From Planctomycetota bacterium (lineage in GTDB: Bacteria > Planctomycetota > PUPC01 > DSUN01), in the NCBI GenBank assembly GCA_016872875.1, contig VGYW01000227.1:1-13460 (forward strand): a stretch of DNA of 13,460 nt, in the 5' to 3' direction. Below the pieces are notes generated by a model that saw nothing but the letters and a program-made list of their open reading frames with translations, had not been told where the DNA came from and did not search any database. The translations under genes and the position numbers were made by a program. This document shows positions 1 to 5,945 of this stretch, in pieces. Within the stretch, counting starts at the first letter, position 1. Each line of letters starts with the position of its first letter.

Positions 1-1431
1 GGCCTCGCCCACCGCGACGTGAAGCCGTCGAACTGCGTCTTCGTGGGCGGCAAGCTGAAGGTGGCCGACGTCGGGCTGGTCACGCCCTCTGACGCGACGG
101 CGTCGGCGATCGGGACGCCCATGTACATGCCGCCCGACGGGCGGATGGATGCCCGAGCGGACGTCTACGCGGCGGGCCTGACGGTCTACGAGATGCTCAC
201 GGGGCTTCCGGCCCACCAGTTTCCGCGCTGGCCGGCGGGCGCCGTGCGCGCCCTGTGGCGGACCGAGGCCCGCGCGCTCAACCGCCTGGTGCTGCGCGCC
301 TGCCAACGCGACGCCGAGCGGCGCTTCAAGGACGCCCGCGAGATGCTCGCCGCCCTGGACGCCCTGCTCGGGGGGCGGCGGCCGCGCGTCGGGCGCCGCT
401 TGGCGCTCACGGCCCTCGCCGCCGCGGCCCTGCTCGCTCTCGCGGCCATCCTCGCCCCCTCCCTCTGGCGGTCCGGCCGGCCGCGGAGCGTGGACTCGCC
501 CCCCGCGCCCAAGCCCAGCGCCGAGGAGAGCTGCCCCTATCGCGAGGAGCGCCGCGCCGACCTCCCGGCCGGCATGGCCCAGTTCGCCTGCTCCACCCCG
601 ATCGACGGGACGATATACGTCTTCGGGGGACAGGTGGGCAAGTGGGACGCCATCAGCGACGGCATCCTCGCCTACGACATCGCGGCTGACTCCTGGCGGC
701 CCGCACGGGGCAGGATGCCCTATCCCTACGTGTGCATGGGAAACGTCACCGCGGCCTGCAACGGCAAGGTCTATATCAGCCCAGGCATCGGCCCCGCCTG
801 GAACAACGGCTGGGGCACCCACCGCCGCGTCATCGAGTTCGACCCCGCCACCGAGACGGCCACGGAGAGGGCGTCGTTCGGGGCCGTGGTGTGGGGCGTG
901 AGCCCGGTCACGGTGGGCAACGCCATCTACTGGTTCGGCGCGCACGGGCCGGGGCAGGAGCGGCGGGTCTGGCGCCACGAGCCCGCTGCCGACTCCCTCG
1001 CCCCGGCGAGCACGCTGGCCGGGCCGGGCCGGGCGCTCGCGGCCCTGCTGGGCGCCGACGGCCGCATCTACGCCTTCGGCGGCGGGGCGGCTCACACCCA
1101 GTTCCGCGAGATTGACGTCTTCGACCCCGGCTCCAACACGTGCTCGCTTCACGCCGCCAGGCTGCCCGAGCCGAAGAGCGTGATCGCCTGGCCGGGACGC
1201 GGCAGCCTGCTCTGCGTGGCCGGCATCCCGCCGGAGAGGAGCCTTTGGACCTTCGACACGGCGCGCGGCGCGTTCGCCGACGTGCGCTCCGTCTACACCC
1301 TCGACAGGGCCTGGGCCTCGGCGTCGCACACCTACGACAGGGCCACGGGCAACGTCTACCTCATGGGCGGCGCCGGCCCCGGCGACCCGCCCAGCCTCCT
1401 CAAGCGGGTGGGCGTCTTGGTCCCGAAGTAG
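1..1431 (+). CDS. Ser/Thr protein kinase with TM segment and Kelch-like propeller (5' end missing)
   Basis: The frame is open from the first base, so the N-terminal kinase lobe lies upstream of the window; 476 residues are visible. The segment begins inside the catalytic loop (HRDVKPSN, visible residues 4-11). The magnesium motif is DVG (23-25) instead of DFG, followed by GTPMYMPP (38-45) and DVYAAGLTVYEMLTG, a normal kinase C-lobe. The APE position reads PPD. A hydrophobic segment at about 134-155, preceded by arginines, is a transmembrane helix. From about 185 to the end there are repeated blocks of the form G-x-I-Y-x-F-G-G followed by YD/FDP and W, typical of Kelch beta-propeller blades (about five or six). 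I infer an inner-membrane kinase whose propeller is extracytoplasmic and may sense a ligand. The HRD Asp, loop Asn and DxG Asp are all present, so activity is plausible despite the odd motifs. The TPR gene follows after 33 nt. Confidence 0.88.
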   Translation, partial: GLAHRDVKPSNCVFVGGKLKVADVGLVTPSDATASAIGTPMYMPPDGRMDARADVYAAGLTVYEMLTGLPAHQFPRWPAGAVRALWRTEARALNRLVLRACQRDAERRFKDAREMLAALDALLGGRRPRVGRRLALTALAAAALLALAAILAPSLWRSGRPRSVDSPPAPKPSAEESCPYREERRADLPAGMAQFACSTPIDGTIYVFGGQVGKWDAISDGILAYDIAADSWRPARGRMPYPYVCMGNVTAACNGKVYISPGIGPAWNNGWGTHRRVIEFDPATETATERASFGAVVWGVSPVTVGNAIYWFGAHGPGQERRVWRHEPAADSLAPASTLAGPGRALAALLGADGRIYAFGGGAAHTQFREIDVFDPGSNTCSLHAARLPEPKSVIAWPGRGSLLCVAGIPPERSLWTFDTARGAFADVRSVYTLDRAWASASHTYDRATGNVYLMGGAGPGDPPSLLKRVGVLVPK

Positions 1432-1464
1432 CCGCCACCCGATGGGCCGGCAGGCGGAGCGGGC

Positions 1465-2265
1465 ATGGCAGACTGGCTGGAACTCCCCACGGGCGGCCCG
1501 GGCGGCGGCGAGCTCAGGGAGGAGCCGCGCCAGCGGCGGCCGGCCGACGAGCGGATGCTCGCGGGCGAACGCCTCTACTACGAGGGGGAGTTCGAGCAGG
1601 CGGCAGGCGAGTTCCGCAGCGCACGACGCCACGACCCGTCGCACTTCGACGCCTGGGCCGCCGAGGTGGACGCCCTTCTGCGGGCGGGCGACCTGCCGCG
1701 CGCGGCGGCGACGGCGGACGAGGCGCTCAAGAGCTTCGGCCAGGTGCCCGTCTTCTACGCCGCCAAGGCCCTCGTCCTCGCGCACAAGGGCGACATCGAG
1801 GCGGCCTACGAGCACTCCGACATCGCGGTGAAGCACCGCGGCGAGGGGGTGTTCACCTGGCTGGCCCGCGCCGAGGTAGTGCTGGCTTCGGGCGCCTGGG
1901 GCGGCCAGGCGAGCGCGGGCGCCTGCATCGAGAAGGCCTGCCAGGCGGACCCGACCCACTGGCGGGCGAGCTTCCGCGCGGCGCTCTGCCTCATCCGTTG
2001 GGGGCACGCCGGCGATGCGCTGGAGCGCCTCGGCCAGGTGGCCGAGCGCGTCCCGCGCAATCCATTCGTCTGGAAGCGGATGGGCGATTGCTATCGGGCG
2101 CTGGGGCAGCAGGGCGCCGCGCGCGAGTGCTATCGCGCCGCGCTCGCCCGCCGCCGGGACTACGCGCCGGCCGGCGAGGCCCTGGCCGAGATGACGCACT
2201 GGGGACGCCTGCGGAGATGGGTGAGCGGCCTGCTGAAGAGGAAATCCGCAATCCGCAATCCGTAA
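1465..2265 (+). CDS. TPR-repeat protein
   Basis: This 266-residue protein has no signal peptide or membrane helix and is probably cytoplasmic. After about 30 charged residues it is built of helical pairs with the TPR pattern: GERLYYEGEFEQAAGEF (33-49), then repeats with ALLRAGDLPRAAATADEAL, AAKALVLAHKGDIEAAYEH, and a last clear one with MGDCYRALGQQGAARECYRAAL. Five to seven repeats are likely. TPR proteins bind partner proteins; the specific partner is unknown. ATG at 1465 has a GGAG at 1456-1459. The gene starts 33 nt after the Kelch kinase, so the two are probably cotranscribed and the TPR protein may be a partner or substrate of that kinase (inference). The last residues, KSAIRNP, are encoded by a heptanucleotide repeat (2242-2262) and the stop lies at its edge. 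The native C-terminus has probably been replaced or extended by the repeat. Confidence 0.85.
   Translation: MADWLELPTGGPGGGELREEPRQRRPADERMLAGERLYYEGEFEQAAGEFRSARRHDPSHFDAWAAEVDALLRAGDLPRAAATADEALKSFGQVPVFYAAKALVLAHKGDIEAAYEHSDIAVKHRGEGVFTWLARAEVVLASGAWGGQASAGACIEKACQADPTHWRASFRAALCLIRWGHAGDALERLGQVAERVPRNPFVWKRMGDCYRALGQQGAARECYRAALARRRDYAPAGEALAEMTHWGRLRRWVSGLLKRKSAIRNP
2242..2262 (+). repeat. Heptanucleotide repeat, three units (AAATCCG, CAATCCG, CAATCCG)
   Basis: Three tandem 7-bp units form the last codons of the TPR gene; TAA follows at once (2263-2265). The same unit family makes up the two larger arrays inside the GH116 gene at 4188-4254 and 4731-4820. No partner arm (GATTTCT or GATTGCG type) lies beside this tract, so it looks like half of the inverted element seen at the other two sites. 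Confidence 0.85.
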
Positions 2266-2403
2266 CTCGTTTCTGTTGCGAGAAGTCCCGGAACGGGAGG
2301 GCGACGCTCCTGCGGAGCCGCGCTCTGCCCGCGCGCGGTTCGGCAGAAGCCTCACCCTCCAATTGCGATCATTGCGCTGCCTCCGCAACAGAAACCAACT
2401 CGT
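2264..2403. repeat. Palindromic, MITE-like intergenic element
   Basis: The gap between the convergent genes is filled by a nested inverted repeat. The outer arms are an exact 11-bp pair: TTTCTGTTGCG at 2270-2280 and its reverse complement at 2384-2394. The inner arms are 28 nt each (2296-2323 and 2333-2360), pair at 23 of 28 positions by my count, and leave a 9-nt loop. A direct repeat AACTCGT occurs at 2264-2270 and 2397-2403, just outside the outer arms, as a target-site duplication would. No transposase is encoded. The inner arm type (GGAGGGCGACGCTCCTGCGG and on) resembles dispersed palindromes I recall from planctomycete and verrucomicrobial genomes. As RNA it could fold on either strand and might also end transcription of both flanking genes, though neither arm is followed by a clear T-tract. 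Confidence 0.7.
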
Positions 2404-2440
2404 GACAGGGAGCTTCGGGCGGCTCGCAGGTTTGCCCCCG

Positions 2441-3259
2441 CTACGGTTTCTTCGGCACGACCCGCAGGATGTTCGGTCCGCCGGCGTGTTCGAGGGTGAT
2501 GCGGTAGACGGCCCCAGGCTCGGGGGGAAGCCCGACGGCCTGGAGTTGTGCGACGCGGATGCCCTCGGCCTTGGCCTCGTCGGGGTGGTTCACCCAGTAC
2601 CAGAAGCGCAGCCAGAGGGCGTGCTCGAAGGCGGAGACGGAGCCCGAGGAGGCGCGGTAGGCGTCGGGCACGACGCTGCCGGAGGCGGCCAGGGGCGGCC
2701 CCTCGCGCGGCTCCTGGGCGTCGCCCCACGCGCGGCGGAAGAAATGGAGGGACTTGCCCCGCAGCGGATCGCCCACCTTCACCAGGTCGTGCGAGAACTT
2801 GATGACCAGGGCCTCGAAGTAGATGTCCTTGCCGCGCAGGGTGATCACCTTGGCGGGGAGCGGCTTGCCGTCGCGGCCCAGCTCCACGAACTCCACGGTC
2901 CAAACGGGGACGTTCTGGGAGTCGAGGCGGTGGCCGACGATGCGTGCTTCGGCCACGCGGGATTCGGCGGTGAGGCGCTTGACGAAGCCCTTGAGCTCCT
3001 CGCACTGGGCTTCGAGCTGGACGACGGCGCGGCGCAGGGCGTCGTTGCGCTGCTTGAGCTCGGTCACTGCCTTCTCGAGCTCCTGGCGCTCGCGGGCCAG
3101 CCGGGCGTCCCGGAACTTGGCCATGACCCACGTGAGGCCCACGTAGGCACCGATGAGGAGGACCACGACCGCCAGGAGGTTCATGGGCCGGAGCAGGTCG
3201 CGCATGAGGAGGCCGAGGGAGTTGAGGAAGCCGCGGGTGCGGCGGAGGGGCGGGTCCAT
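2441..3259 (-). CDS. Membrane-anchored coiled-coil protein, unknown function
   Basis: I do not recognise this 272-residue protein. The N-terminus is cationic and followed by one hydrophobic helix at about 28-47 (LLAVVVLLIGAYVGLTW), best read as an uncleaved anchor. Residues about 50-90 are heptad-like and rich in Glu, Leu, Lys and Arg, a short coiled coil. The remaining 180 residues look globular (blocks such as VPVWTVEFVELGRDGKPLPA and AFEHALWLRFWYWVNHPDEA) with no motif I can name. The ATG is 3 nt after the stop of the GH116 gene, and its ribosome binding site AAGGAG (3266-3271 on the minus strand) overlaps the end of that gene, so translation is probably coupled. I infer that it works with the secreted GH116 protein, perhaps as a membrane tether, but nothing in the sequence proves this. 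Confidence 0.8.
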   Translation of the reverse strand: MDPPLRRTRGFLNSLGLLMRDLLRPMNLLAVVVLLIGAYVGLTWVMAKFRDARLARERQELEKAVTELKQRNDALRRAVVQLEAQCEELKGFVKRLTAESRVAEARIVGHRLDSQNVPVWTVEFVELGRDGKPLPAKVITLRGKDIYFEALVIKFSHDLVKVGDPLRGKSLHFFRRAWGDAQEPREGPPLAASGSVVPDAYRASSGSVSAFEHALWLRFWYWVNHPDEAKAEGIRVAQLQAVGLPPEPGAVYRITLEHAGGPNILRVVPKKP

Positions 3260-3262
3260 GCG

Positions 3263-5776
3263 TCACTCCTTCGGCGGGCCTTCGGGCGCCGCGGCGTAGG
3301 GGTCCTTTATCTCGAGCAAGAGGTCCCAGACGGCGCGGGCCTCGATGTGCTGGGTTGCGTGGGCGCGGGCGGGGGCAGCGGCGTGCCAGCCGCGGGGGGT
3401 CTCGAAGGCCCAGAGGGGCTTGTCGGGCTCGACGGCCCAGGTCTGGTAGTAGACGCCGAAGGCGGTCTGAAGGGCGGCGGCGACGAGCTCTTTGTCCTGC
3501 CGCTCGCGTCCCACGCGGTACATGGCTGCGGCGAGGCGGTAGGAGTCGGCCACGGAGACCTCGGCGGCGCGGCCGATGGGGGGCGGGGTGTGGTCTGGGC
3601 CGACGACGCTGAGCGCCCCCATGTCGCCCACGCGGTCGCCGGTCGAATCGCGGAGCGGCTTGACGCAGCGGAGGAATGCCTGGTGGAGGTGGCGCTGGAG
3701 GCGGTCGGCGGGGAGGATTTGGGGCAGCCCGGCAGCCTGGGCGAAGCGGACGCCCGAGAGCGCGCCGGCGGCGAGGGCGTCCGAATGGCGTGAGCGGGTG
3801 TCGAGTGCGTAGTAGCCGAGGCTGGGCCGCCAGAGCTGGCGGTCGAGGTTGGCGCGTGCGAGGGGGACGAGGCGGCGGATGGCCTCGGCGTCCTTGTCGG
3901 CCGCGGCGTCGGCGAGCCGTTCGAGGGCCTCAAGGGCGGCCACGCACAGGCCGCCGCCCAGGAGCGACACGCCGTGGAGCGGGCAGGGCGAGGTCGCCGT
4001 GTCGTCGCCGCTGTGGCCCGGCAGCCCGTAGCCGTAGGCATCCGCCGCGCGGAGCGCCGCGTAGCACTTCTTGCACGCGGACCAGACGTAGGCGAGGAAC
4101 TCCTTGTCGCCCGTGGCCTGCCAGCAGGCGTAGGCCTGAAGGACGAAGAGGGCGGGGAGGTCCTTCGGAGCGTCGAGTGACGAAGGGGATTTCTGATTTC
4201 TGATTTCTGATTTCTGATTGAAATCCGAAATCCGAAATCCGAAATCCGAAATGGCGGCGTTGCCTTCGAAGAAGGGACTGCCTGAGGGTGTGCCGAGGTC
4301 GTGGGCGAATGGGCCGGTGGCGTCAATCAGGTCGGCGTAGGCGAGCAGCGTGTCGCGCTCGATCTGGGGCCAGAGCGCGAGGCGGGCGCGCTGCGCCGCG
4401 AAGCGGAGCGCCAGCGGCTCGCAGAACAGTTGGCTGGGGGAGCCCAGGAGGAAGTGCTTGTGGTCCTCGGGGTGGAGCTTCTTGAACTCCTCGGGTGCGG
4501 TGATGCAGCCGGCCTCCCAGAAGGCCCCGCCGAAGCTCTCGTAGTAGAGCTCGTTGAACGCTGCCTGCTTGAGCCAGGCGGGGTAGGCCGGCTCGTCGAG
4601 CACAGGGCGCACCCAGGCGTCCACCGCGGCCTCCCACTCCGCGTGGCGCAGGAGGGCCTCGCGGGCGATCTTGAAGGCTGCATCGCCCTTCTGCCCGAAG
4701 TACTCCGTGTAGCGGCGCCACCAGTGAACCGATTGCGGATTGCGGATTGCGGATTGCGGACCTGGCCCGAGCGAAGCCGAGGGCATGGAATCCGAAATCC
4801 GAAATCCGGAATCCGAAATGGGGAATGCCACGCGGGGAAAGTCCCAGCTCAGGGCGAACGGGACGGTGATGGATGCCTTGGGATCGAGGGTGGCTCGGAA
4901 TGCGACGGCGGCGGCGCTGGCCGTGGCGTCGAGCGGCTTGTCGGGCAGCCGGCCCGTGGCTGCGAACTCGCCCAACACGTCGCCCCCGCTCGCCAGCGCG
5001 TTCCAGGAGGCCGCGTGGGACACCTCGCCGCCGCCCTCCGCACGCACGGCGATGCACCACTCGGCGTCCTGGGCGGTCGGCGGGTTGCGCTCGTCGCGCG
5101 CGTCGAGCACCACGGCGGCCAGCTTGTGCTCGGGGTCAGTCTCCGCGGTGGCGACGAAGCCGGTGCGCAGCTCCGCCGAGTGGGCGGCCGCGTTGGGGAA
5201 CGTGAACATCAGCGCCACGTCGAGCTTCCGTGCCGTCGGGTTCGCCACCGTGAACTCGAAGATGGCCACGGGGTAGCTCGTCTCGCGCACGTTGTTGCGG
5301 ACGATCGGGCTGAAGAACTTCATGGCGAGGTCGGCGGCGAAGCCGCGGTATGCGAACCAGCCCTTCGGGTAGAGCGCCGCATAGGAGCCGCTGCCGGGCG
5401 GCAGGGACGCCCAGCCCGGCATGGGCGGCCGCGCGGCGAGCGTGGCCACGCGGGCCGCGCCGCCCTCGGGCTTCTCGTAGAAGTGAAAGGCTGCGCCCGC
5501 GAGCCTTCGGCCCTCCTCGGGCAGGCCGGGGATGAAGTGCCAGGGGCCGAACGCGCCGCAGGCATTGAGCATGAAGCTGCCGGCCCCGAAGCCGCCGAGC
5601 GGCACGCCGCGCTCGCAGGCGCCGATGGGCACCTGCCAGGCGGCTGCCGGCGGGCCGCCCGGGGCCTGAGGGGGGCGCCGGCCCTCAGGCGGGGCCTCAC
5701 CCGCGCGCGCGCCCGCGAGCAGGCCCCCAAGCGCTGCCCCGAAGAGCACGAGCCGCGTCCGCCGCGTTCCTGGCAT
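3263..5776 (-). CDS. Secreted GH116-type (GBA2-like) glycoside hydrolase family protein
   Basis: The 837-residue protein starts with a signal peptide: MPGTRRTR, a hydrophobic core at about 9-22, and likely cleavage after ARA (25). The family is clear from order and spacing. There is RGVPLGGFGAGSF (56-68), then GPWHFIPG, then SPIVRNNVRETSYPVAIFEF, SWDFPRVAF, RRYTEYFG, FNELYY at 407, HDLGTPSGSP and DLPALFVLQAY. These match GH116 proteins such as non-lysosomal glucosylceramidase GBA2 as I remember them. The family cleaves beta-glucosides with a Glu nucleophile and an Asp acid/base. Here the usual EYRMYNTYDVHFY-type segment reads HKHFLLGSPSQLFC, and DQTYD reads DDTAT (591-595), so catalysis is uncertain. 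Two repeat insertions lie in frame at about residues 319-349 and 508-530. ATG at 5776 is preferred over GTG at 5803: it has AAAGGAG upstream, yields a proper signal peptide, and lies downstream of the predicted transcription start. The coiled-coil gene follows after 3 nt. Confidence 0.88.
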   Translation of the reverse strand: MPGTRRTRLVLFGAALGGLLAGARAGEAPPEGRRPPQAPGGPPAAAWQVPIGACERGVPLGGFGAGSFMLNACGAFGPWHFIPGLPEEGRRLAGAAFHFYEKPEGGAARVATLAARPPMPGWASLPPGSGSYAALYPKGWFAYRGFAADLAMKFFSPIVRNNVRETSYPVAIFEFTVANPTARKLDVALMFTFPNAAAHSAELRTGFVATAETDPEHKLAAVVLDARDERNPPTAQDAEWCIAVRAEGGGEVSHAASWNALASGGDVLGEFAATGRLPDKPLDATASAAAVAFRATLDPKASITVPFALSWDFPRVAFPISDSGFRISDSMPSASLGPGPQSAIRNPQSVHWWRRYTEYFGQKGDAAFKIAREALLRHAEWEAAVDAWVRPVLDEPAYPAWLKQAAFNELYYESFGGAFWEAGCITAPEEFKKLHPEDHKHFLLGSPSQLFCEPLALRFAAQRARLALWPQIERDTLLAYADLIDATGPFAHDLGTPSGSPFFEGNAAISDFGFRISDFNQKSEIRNQKSPSSLDAPKDLPALFVLQAYACWQATGDKEFLAYVWSACKKCYAALRAADAYGYGLPGHSGDDTATSPCPLHGVSLLGGGLCVAALEALERLADAAADKDAEAIRRLVPLARANLDRQLWRPSLGYYALDTRSRHSDALAAGALSGVRFAQAAGLPQILPADRLQRHLHQAFLRCVKPLRDSTGDRVGDMGALSVVGPDHTPPPIGRAAEVSVADSYRLAAAMYRVGRERQDKELVAAALQTAFGVYYQTWAVEPDKPLWAFETPRGWHAAAPARAHATQHIEARAVWDLLLEIKDPYAAAPEGPPKE
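4188..4254 (-). repeat. Inverted heptanucleotide array, 4+4 units, inside the GH116 gene
   Basis: On the plus strand there are four exact GATTTCT units (4188-4215), a 5-nt centre GATTG, four exact AAATCCG units (4221-4248), and a partial unit AAATGG. The two arms are 28 nt each and complementary except for one position per heptamer, so they can form an imperfect hairpin. Read with the gene, the array encodes FRISDFN followed by QKSEIRNQKS. It falls where family members have a loop between the HD-G-P motif and the DLxxxFVLQ helix, so it probably extends a surface loop. Confidence 0.9.
4731..4820 (-). repeat. Inverted heptanucleotide array with 29-nt centre, inside the GH116 gene
   Basis: On the plus strand there are four exact GATTGCG units (4731-4758), a 29-nt centre (4759-4787) and four RAATCCG units (4788-4815: G, A, A, G at the first base), then AAATG. 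The arms are again 28 nt each and pair with one mismatch per heptamer, the same plan as at 4188-4254 but with a different left-arm heptamer. The centre contains CCCGAGCGAAGCCGAGGG, resembling small dispersed repeats of other bacteria (from memory). Read with the gene it gives FPISDSGFRISDS, a Ser/Pro/Gly-rich turn, then QSAIRNPQS. It sits between SWDFPRVAF and HWWRRYTEYFG, where relatives have only a short loop. Confidence 0.9.
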
Positions 5777-5806
5777 CCCGGTGCTTCTCCTTTGCTCCGG
5801 CACTCG

Positions 5807-5835
5807 ATGGTAGCAGAAGCCCGGCGGTCATGCAA
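5807..5835 (-). promoter_or_regulatory. Candidate promoter of the GH116 operon
   Basis: On the minus strand TTGCAT (5830-5835) is followed by exactly 17 nt and TACCAT (5807-5812). This is a moderate match to sigma70 (3/6 and 4/6). Transcription would start near 5800, leaving a leader of about 24 nt that contains AAAGGAG ahead of ATG 5776. Confidence 0.45.
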
Positions 5836-5878
5836 GGAACGCCCCCGATTCCGCAGCCCTGGCACCCGCCCCGCCCCA

Positions 5879-5907
5879 TTGAAAGGCCCGGCCTCTTGTG
5901 CTAGAAT
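5879..5907 (+). promoter_or_regulatory. sigma70-type promoter of ribBA
   Basis: TTGAAA (5879-5884), a 17-nt spacer and TAGAAT (5902-5907) make a strong match to the housekeeping consensus, in a short A/T-rich island within GC-rich DNA. The start point would be near 5914, giving a leader of about 32 nt before ATG 5946. That is too short to hold an FMN riboswitch. Confidence 0.65.
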
Positions 5908-5945
5908 GAGCGCACCAGTTGTCAGGGTCGCAACAGAGGCGCACC

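Noticed and set aside
2276..3793. Plus-strand open frame opposite the coiled-coil gene
   Set aside because: The minus-strand frame has a good ribosome binding site, a membrane helix and operon spacing. The plus-strand product is repetitive and starts inside the palindromic repeat.
4188..4254. CRISPR array
   Set aside because: The units are 7 bp with no spacers between them, arranged as an inverted pair inside a gene, and no cas gene is present.
5777..5803. GTG at 5803 as the start of the GH116 protein
   Set aside because: It has no ribosome binding site, lies at or upstream of the predicted transcription start, and would place nine extra residues ahead of a well-formed signal peptide.
5908..5945. 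FMN riboswitch ahead of ribBA
   Set aside because: The predicted leader is only about 32 nt, and none of the conserved RFN blocks is visible in the upstream region.
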